Source: a bacterium (GTDB taxonomy: Bacteria; Desulfobacterota; JAPLJL01). Taken from it: a DNA stretch of 64,000 bases. The notes under the pieces are model-generated. The model did no database searches and was not told where the DNA came from. It was given only the letters and a program-made list of their open reading frames with translations. A program made the position numbers and the translations under genes. Position 1 is the stretch's first letter. Each line of letters starts with the position of its first letter. This document shows, piece by piece, positions 59,175-64,000 of this stretch. The stretch is from assembly GCA_028713675.1 (NCBI GenBank), contig JAQTNV010000005.1, positions 1 through 64,000 on the forward strand, given 5' to 3'.

Positions 59175-60080
59175 TTACTCCAACCCGAGAAAACGGATGG
59201 CATTCTCCCGAAGCACCATCTTCTTGGTTTCGTCCTTGAGCGGCATCTGCCGGAATTCCTCGATGCAGCGGATCAGGCTGATCCCGTTGGTCCCAAAGAG
59301 GACCTTGTCCCGGCCCCGGCCCCCGTCCATGAAGCGGACCAGGCGCTCGTCGAGCGCCTTGGGAAAATAAGCGGAGATGTCCCCGTAAACGTTGGGGTGC
59401 CGCCAGAGCATCGAGCACCACTCGTCCGTCCAGGGCCAGCCGGTATGGGAAAGATTGATTTTCAGATTGGGGAAATCGATCGCCACCTGGTCCATCTCCA
59501 TCGGGTGGCCCACTTCGCTCGGAAGGACCTCGGCCGACTGCCCCACCTGCACCCCCACCGGGATTCCGAGCTCGTTGCACTTGGCGTAGCAGGGATAACA
59601 CCGGGCGTCTTTCGGGGAAAGCCCGAAGCTGATCGGGTGGAACCAGACATACTTGAACCCGTATTCCTTCACGCCCCGTTCAATATCCCGGAGGCTGTCC
59701 TCGATCCGGAAAGGGTTGTACCCTGCCCCCCCGATCACCCGTCCCTTGGCCTCCTGGACGATCTGCCCGACCGTGTCCACGCTGTAATCAACGATCAACT
59801 TGTGATGCCAGTAATAGGACCACATCTTGGTGCAGGAGATGACCAGCTTGTCATAACCGTACTGGTCCATCGTCCGGATCAGGTCGGCGGTGGAACGGTG
59901 ACCGCCGAAGCCGGCCATCTGCTCCATCACCTCCTTGGGAGGCACAAACCCTTTGAAGACCGTCTTGAAGGTGGTCCGGGTCATGATTTTGAATTCCTCG
60001 AACTCGAAGGGATTCTCCGGGGGTTTCCGGCCGGCTTCCCCGGGGTGGTTCATGATGTCGATCGCCTTGATTTCATCCAT
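59175..60080 (-). CDS. Amidohydrolase-fold protein (ACMSD-like) with altered metal site
   Basis: 301 residues. TIM-barrel fold of the amidohydrolase-2/ACMSD family (decarboxylases and hydrolases): KLVISCTKMW, GAGYNPFRIEDSLRDIERGV, FKYVWFHPISFGLSPKDARC, INLSHTGWPWTDEW (with the conserved His), and VLFGTNGISLIRCIEEFRQM. The usual N-terminal D-x-H-x-H metal motif reads DIMNH, so the first His is Met; the late FGSD Asp reads FGTN, so the last metal-site Asp is Asn. The protein may use another metal geometry or none. It lies 14 bases before the MaoC gene. The role in the pathway is unclear; ring-fission hydrolysis or decarboxylation is inferred from family. Confidence 0.75.
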   Translation of the reverse strand: MDEIKAIDIMNHPGEAGRKPPENPFEFEEFKIMTRTTFKTVFKGFVPPKEVMEQMAGFGGHRSTADLIRTMDQYGYDKLVISCTKMWSYYWHHKLIVDYSVDTVGQIVQEAKGRVIGGAGYNPFRIEDSLRDIERGVKEYGFKYVWFHPISFGLSPKDARCYPCYAKCNELGIPVGVQVGQSAEVLPSEVGHPMEMDQVAIDFPNLKINLSHTGWPWTDEWCSMLWRHPNVYGDISAYFPKALDERLVRFMDGGRGRDKVLFGTNGISLIRCIEEFRQMPLKDETKKMVLRENAIRFLGLE

Positions 60081-60185
60081 GTCCGTCTCCTCTTAATGCA
60101 AATTTCAGAATGCAGAATTCGGAATTAAGTAAAATGATAATCCGTTTTTAAAATTCCGCACCCCTCATCCGCGACTCCGCGTTTC

Positions 60186-62150
60186 CTAGAAGTCCCGGGC
60201 CACGGCGCTCGCCTCATGAATCGCGTCAACGATCAAACCGGGTTTCGTGGCGTCTCCCACCCGGGCGATGAACTCGGTGACATTCCCGGATCCCCGGACC
60301 GACCACAGCTCCTTGTTGGATTGGGCCCCCGCCGCGATAATCACGGTATCCGCCTCGATGGTTCTGCGCTCCCCGCCGGATTCCACCATTACCCCTTTGT
60401 CGTTTATCTCCACCACGACGGTACTGCAGTTGAGGCATATCCCCGACGAGGTCATCCGCTGGATCATCGTGAACTTTTCCAGGATCGGCGATTCCGAGCA
60501 GATCTGGGGCAGGATTTCGACGATCTGGACATCCTTCCCCTGCTCCCGGAGCCAGGCCGCGGTTTCGCAGCCGACGAGCGCCCCGCCGACGATCACCACA
60601 TTCTGCCCGGCTTTGACCTTCCCCAGCAGGACGTCCCGGGCAAAGACCGCCTTTTCCAGCCCGGGGATTCTGGGCTTGATCGGCCGGCTGCCGGTGGCGA
60701 TTACCAAAACCTCGGGTTTTTCCTTTTCCAGGATTTCCTCCGTGAGCGGGGTGCTTAATTTGACCTTGACCTTCAGTTTTTTCATCTGCGTGGTCAGGAA
60801 CTCGACCAGGTTGATCATCTCGCTTTTCCCCGGGGGTACCGAGGCCTCGAACATCTGCCCGCCCAGGCGGTCGGATTTTTCAAACAGGGTGACATCGTGC
60901 CCCCGCAGCGTGGCCACCCGGGCCGCTTCCATCCCGGCGGGACCGCCGCCGGCGATGAAAACCTTCTTAAGGCGGTTTTTCGCCTTGGGGCGGATCGCAT
61001 ATTCCTCATCCCGTCCCAGCTCGGCATTCACCGCACATTTCACGATACTTCCCTTCTGCACGCCGTCAATCAGGTTCTTGCTGTAATTGATGCAATGGTT
61101 GCAGGCGAGGCATCTCCGGATTTCTTCCGGCCGGCCTTCCGCGAGCTTCTTCACGAAGTCCGGGTCGGCGAAGAGCGCCCGTCCCAGGGTGACCATGTCG
61201 CATTTCCCTTCCTGGACCGCCTTTTCCGCCAGTTCCGGGGTGTTGATCCGGCCGACGCAGCTGACCGGAATCTTGCACACCGATTTGGCCGCCGCGCCCA
61301 GGTGCAGGAAACAACCCTGCTTGACCTGCCCGCTCGGGATAATCCATTTATTGGTATCGACCGTGCCGCCGGTCACGTCGAGCATGTCCACCCCGGCTTT
61401 CACCAGCTCGGGGACCATCTTCTTGAAATCCTCCACCCCATACCCGTCATCGATCCCCAGGTCCTCGTAAAACTCGTCGCCGCTGATCCGGTAAACGACC
61501 GGGAAATCCTGGCCGCATTTCTCCTTGATCCTTCTCACCGTTTCCTTGGCGCAAAGCGTTTTATCCTTGCCCCATTTATCCTCCCGGCGATTGGAGTGGG
61601 GAGATAGGAATTGCATATGGAAGAAGCCATGTGAGCTGTGAACCGTAACCCCGTCGCAGCCCGCCTGCTTCGCCCGGAAAGAAGCATCCACGTAAAGCTG
61701 GATATAGTCCTCCACTTCCTGGGTAGACAGTTCCTTCAAGATGGCGGGGGTAAACACCGGGGGGGAGGACTCGGAAACCGCCGGGAGGATCTCCCCCCGT
61801 CCGAACTTGCCCAGGTGACCGAGCTGGAGGAAACATACCGCCCCTTCCGAGTGAATGCCCTGGACAATGCGGGCGACATCGGGGATATAGGAATCATCTC
61901 CGATATCCGGCAGTCCGCCGGATTCGCCCCGGTGCCCCGAGTAGCACACTTTCCCGTCATCCCGGACAAAATGAATTTCGATGGTAATCGCCCCCACCCC
62001 GCCCGCGGCGCGACGGCGGTAATGATCCACCATTCGGGAAGTGGTATGCCCGTCGGGTGAACTCAACTGAGTGAGCATGGGAGCCATGAGAAATCGGTTC
62101 CGGATGGTCAGCTTTCCAACTTTGATCGGTTCAAGAACCTTCAATGCCAT
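60186..62150 (-). CDS. Old-yellow-enzyme-like Fe-S flavoprotein 3
   Basis: 654 residues, the same design as the other two: FMN barrel (PIKVGKLTIRNRFLMAPMLT; HSSHGFFHMQFLSPHSNRRE), Fe-S region and C-terminal FAD/NAD(P) domain (VFIAGGGPAGMEAARVATLR near 398). The Fe-S Cys group reads CLACNHC, a C-x2-C-x2-C spacing one residue shorter than the usual C-x2-C-x3-C, with the fourth Cys 19 residues later, so cluster binding may be changed. The operator-controlled promoter upstream of fadL reads through to this gene (67-base gap). It is first after fadL in the operon that ends with tetR. Confidence 0.87.
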   Translation of the reverse strand: MALKVLEPIKVGKLTIRNRFLMAPMLTQLSSPDGHTTSRMVDHYRRRAAGGVGAITIEIHFVRDDGKVCYSGHRGESGGLPDIGDDSYIPDVARIVQGIHSEGAVCFLQLGHLGKFGRGEILPAVSESSPPVFTPAILKELSTQEVEDYIQLYVDASFRAKQAGCDGVTVHSSHGFFHMQFLSPHSNRREDKWGKDKTLCAKETVRRIKEKCGQDFPVVYRISGDEFYEDLGIDDGYGVEDFKKMVPELVKAGVDMLDVTGGTVDTNKWIIPSGQVKQGCFLHLGAAAKSVCKIPVSCVGRINTPELAEKAVQEGKCDMVTLGRALFADPDFVKKLAEGRPEEIRRCLACNHCINYSKNLIDGVQKGSIVKCAVNAELGRDEEYAIRPKAKNRLKKVFIAGGGPAGMEAARVATLRGHDVTLFEKSDRLGGQMFEASVPPGKSEMINLVEFLTTQMKKLKVKVKLSTPLTEEILEKEKPEVLVIATGSRPIKPRIPGLEKAVFARDVLLGKVKAGQNVVIVGGALVGCETAAWLREQGKDVQIVEILPQICSESPILEKFTMIQRMTSSGICLNCSTVVVEINDKGVMVESGGERRTIEADTVIIAAGAQSNKELWSVRGSGNVTEFIARVGDATKPGLIVDAIHEASAVARDF

Positions 62151-62217
62151 ATTCCCCTCCTTAGGATTTTAGGTAACGATATCTGGCCTCGAAACCCATA
62201 AAACAATTTCTTCATCT

Positions 62218-63576
62218 TTATTTGGCCTGGAAATTACGGGAGAGTGTCAGCCCGGTGCTCCAGACATTTCCCCCGGCTTTGATTGAACTGCCGTCATTAT
62301 GAAGCGTCCGGTCCGCCATGATCCTGACCTGAGAATGAACATTGACGGTCAAACCTTCAAAGACGTATCCCAAACCGAAAGAAATCGTGTTGGTGTTGCT
62401 GTCGAGAATATTGGATCTCAGGGCCATTGCGGATGAGATCGGGGTCGGCCGGTAGCTGTAACCGAGCCGGAACTTGTAATCCTTGGCCAGGGTGTATTCG
62501 GCCCCGATGCGGTGGACCCAGATATCGTTTAGTTTGTAATTTTTGAAATCAAAAGGAGTCATGAGCGTGCCGATCATGCTATTGGGATCGGCATCGACGA
62601 AGGGAGGTTTGTAATCCGACCATCCCTGTCTCACCAGGTCGTAATCAATACTTAGGTTTTGTTGAGGGGCAAACCCCAGCCCGAAGCCCAGCTCTTCGGG
62701 AAGATAGAAGTTGTAAGAGGTGAAAGATCCTTCCACCATATATTTACTCGAGCCATCAGGATTCACAGTAGCAATCAATCCCATGTCGAAAGTAAGATCC
62801 AGCATCATCGCTTGATGATATGTCACTCCTAGTTTCAGATCCCGGAGGAGACGATTGTCAAAATTCTGAAACGGCTGCAGGAGGGCGCCGCCGATAATGG
62901 TGTAATCATAAGGGAGCCAAAGTTTGAAGTCCGTGGGCATCATCTTCAACGTTCCCCGCTCGTCGACAAATGCGTCGACCCCGAATCCCACGGAAATTCC
63001 GGGGATATCAATATCGCCCAGGGACTTGAAAATCCCGTCAATGTCATAGCTCATCCCCCCCAGGATGTTGAATTTCGAAGTCTGGTCGAAGTATTCGAGA
63101 AAGATCGGGTCTTTCGACTCCACGAAATATTCCCTGGCCGCCCAGGCAAGCGGCGCGGAGAATGACATTCCCCATTCTATATTTTTCAGAAGCGGGCTCT
63201 TCCAGATCGGCATGGCCAGGCCCAATCCCACAATGGTCAACTCCGGTACGTTCTTGGTCCAATCCTGGTATTCGCGGAGGGTAAAGCCCTTTTTCTGCGC
63301 CTGGGTCAGTAAAGAGCCGCTGGTATCTTCAAACTCGACATTGAGCTTGGGAAAATTGTGGAATACGATCAACTCGAGCTTTCCGTCTCCGCATTCGGAA
63401 AGAGCCCCCGGGTTGTAGTAAATAGCGCTGGGATCGTTAGAAAGAGCGATACTTGCGCCCCCCATCGCCGAAGCGCGGGAGCCCAATCCGTAAATGCTGT
63501 AATAACCTGCCCAGGCATTACCCACCTGCATCATTAATAAAAGGAAGAAAATCAAAAACAGTTTTACATTTTTCAT
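62218..63576 (-). CDS. FadL/OmpP1/TodX-family outer-membrane transport protein
   Basis: 452 residues from the ATG at 63576 (AGGGGGAG just before; product begins with a clear signal peptide ending NAWAG; an upstream in-frame ATG at 63639 would precede it). FadL signature near the mature N-terminus: YSIYGLGSRASAMGGASIAL and DPSAIYYNPGAL, then a beta-barrel with aromatic girdles, ending SRNFQAK. The family takes up long-chain fatty acids and aromatic hydrocarbons across the outer membrane. It is the first gene of the operon controlled by operator copy 3; uptake of the pathway's hydrophobic substrate is inferred. Confidence 0.88.
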   Translation of the reverse strand: MKNVKLFLIFFLLLMMQVGNAWAGYYSIYGLGSRASAMGGASIALSNDPSAIYYNPGALSECGDGKLELIVFHNFPKLNVEFEDTSGSLLTQAQKKGFTLREYQDWTKNVPELTIVGLGLAMPIWKSPLLKNIEWGMSFSAPLAWAAREYFVESKDPIFLEYFDQTSKFNILGGMSYDIDGIFKSLGDIDIPGISVGFGVDAFVDERGTLKMMPTDFKLWLPYDYTIIGGALLQPFQNFDNRLLRDLKLGVTYHQAMMLDLTFDMGLIATVNPDGSSKYMVEGSFTSYNFYLPEELGFGLGFAPQQNLSIDYDLVRQGWSDYKPPFVDADPNSMIGTLMTPFDFKNYKLNDIWVHRIGAEYTLAKDYKFRLGYSYRPTPISSAMALRSNILDSNTNTISFGLGYVFEGLTVNVHSQVRIMADRTLHNDGSSIKAGGNVWSTGLTLSRNFQAK

Positions 63577-63678
63577 AACTCCCCCTTTTCCTTCTACTGC
63601 GTTTTTATCCCCCGATATATTTCCCCCGTTTTTCTGCATATTTTCCCGAAACTGGATAGAAAAATATTGCCTTTTGAT

Positions 63679-63715
63679 CTTGTCCGTTTGTTCAGCTTTT
63701 AATTTGACCGGTCAA
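63679..63715 (-). promoter_or_regulatory. Double operator (copy 3) of the probable TetR regulon
   Basis: Perfect 12-bp palindrome TTGACCGGTCAA at 63704-63715 and a weaker half-site CTTGTCCG at 63679-63686, equivalent positions 24 bases apart. The intervening GTTTGTTCAGC-TTTAAT also matches operator copy 2. It faces the fadL operon. Confidence 0.75.
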
Positions 63716-63719
63716 TCAA

Positions 63720-63748
63720 TTTAACTAATAAATTTAATTCTTTGTCAA
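63720..63748 (-). promoter_or_regulatory. Candidate promoter of the fadL operon
   Basis: On the minus strand TTGACA (63748-63743), 17-18 base spacer, a poor -10 (GTTAAA or TTAAAT) next to the operator. The -35 position relative to the operator matches that at copy 2. Confidence 0.45.
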
Positions 63749-63777
63749 GTCCTTTTTTTCCCTAACAAAATTTTGTC

Positions 63778-63807
63778 TTGACTTTGTCATACGTAAAATT
63801 ATTTAAT
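63778..63807 (+). promoter_or_regulatory. Candidate divergent promoter of the geranylgeranyl-reductase-like gene
   Basis: TTGACT at 63778-63783, 18-base spacer, TTTAAT at 63802-63807, about 55 bases before the ATG at 63861. It is weaker than the others listed. Confidence 0.4.
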
Positions 63808-63860
63808 ATAAAAAATCATCATTAAAATGCTTTTCTCCGTAATCAATTGAGAGGGGGATT

Positions 63861-64000
63861 ATGGAAAAATATGATGTTTTGGTAGTCGGGGCAGGCCCGG
63901 GTGGTTCCGCCGCGGCCAGGAAATGCCGTGACGGAGGTCTGAAAACCCTTCTGATCGACAAGCAGAAACTTCCCCGCCGCAAAGCCTGTTCCGGAATAAT
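63861..64000 (+). CDS. Geranylgeranyl-reductase-family FAD oxidoreductase (3' partial)
   Basis: 46 codons are visible to the window end, too short to be an obvious gene by length but clear by content. MEKYDVLVVGAGPGGSAAAR is a GxGxxG FAD fold, then LIDKQKLPRRKACSGI, which matches the geranylgeranyl reductase/digeranylgeranylglycerophospholipid reductase family (substrate FAD flavoproteins that saturate isoprenoid double bonds). GAGGGGG precedes the ATG. It is divergent from fadL and shares its operator region, so co-regulation is possible. The rest of the gene lies outside the window. Confidence 0.75.
   Translation, partial: MEKYDVLVVGAGPGGSAAARKCRDGGLKTLLIDKQKLPRRKACSGI

Noticed and set aside
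59161-59601. Extended N-terminus of the MaoC-domain gene (start at 59601)
   Set aside because: The extra 147 codons overlap the amidohydrolase gene in another frame and are Arg/Gly-rich. The ATG at 59160 has a strong RBS and gives the normal family N-terminus.

Overview
The window reads as a chromosomal segment of an uncultured, probably anaerobic, Gram-negative bacterium of the Desulfobacterota/Deltaproteobacteria type. This is inferred from gene content: a type IV pilus retraction ATPase, a TonB receptor, FadL, a TRAP solute receptor, an Etf pair with a membrane iron-sulfur Etf oxidoreductase, many CoA-ester enzymes, and many short palindromic intergenic repeats. No rRNA, tRNA, CRISPR array, integrase or transposase was seen. 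No gap between genes exceeds 300 bases.

Layout. 1-5.8 kb: housekeeping-type genes on the + strand (PilT end, cyclic-nucleotide-binding protein, Ste24-like protease, PD40 lipoprotein, adenosine-specific kinase, MBL-fold hydrolase). 5.9-9.0 kb: a tight minus-strand operon of five membrane proteins. Three of them look like divergent members of the carotenoid-biosynthesis (CruF/PF04240-like) family, interleaved with two copies of a small two-helix protein. 9.1-12.4 kb: an envelope operon (TPR plus outer-membrane barrel, FecR-domain protein, lipoprotein). 12.7-17.7 kb: an ADP-forming acyl-CoA synthetase-like alpha subunit, a secreted thioredoxin-like protein and a pair of acyl-CoA dehydrogenases. 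17.9-24.1 kb: a 1867-residue Rhs/YD-repeat protein with a translationally coupled small membrane protein and a relic of a second Rhs core. 24.1-29.6 kb: TonB receptor with a periplasmic binding protein, a lipoprotein hydrolase, a cupin and an AT-rich orphan.

29.8-63.6 kb is the main feature: about 34 kb of minus-strand genes forming one catabolic island. It holds five phytoene-desaturase-like FAD oxidoreductases, three old-yellow-enzyme/2,4-dienoyl-CoA-reductase-like Fe-S flavoproteins, two AMP-forming CoA ligases, two double-headed class III CoA transferases, a MaoC/FAS1-like dehydratase, an SDR, an amidohydrolase-fold protein, EtfA-EtfD-EtfB, a TRAP receptor, FadL and a TetR regulator. Two related small proteins accompany two of the FAD oxidoreductases. 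The enzyme classes match those of bile-acid 7-dehydroxylation (bai) and of anaerobic polycyclic aromatic ring reduction, so the inferred role is anaerobic breakdown of a hydrophobic cyclic or isoprenoid carboxylic acid: uptake by FadL, CoA activation or transfer, ring reduction and dehydrogenation, with electrons going to the quinone pool through Etf and EtfD.

Three promoters share a 37-base double operator (half-site and palindrome at identical spacing): ahead of the fadL...tetR operon, ahead of the small-protein/FAD-oxidoreductase operon, and ahead of the acyl-CoA dehydrogenase pair some 42 kb away. This ties the island and the dehydrogenases into one probable TetR regulon. The window ends in the start of a divergent geranylgeranyl-reductase-like gene.
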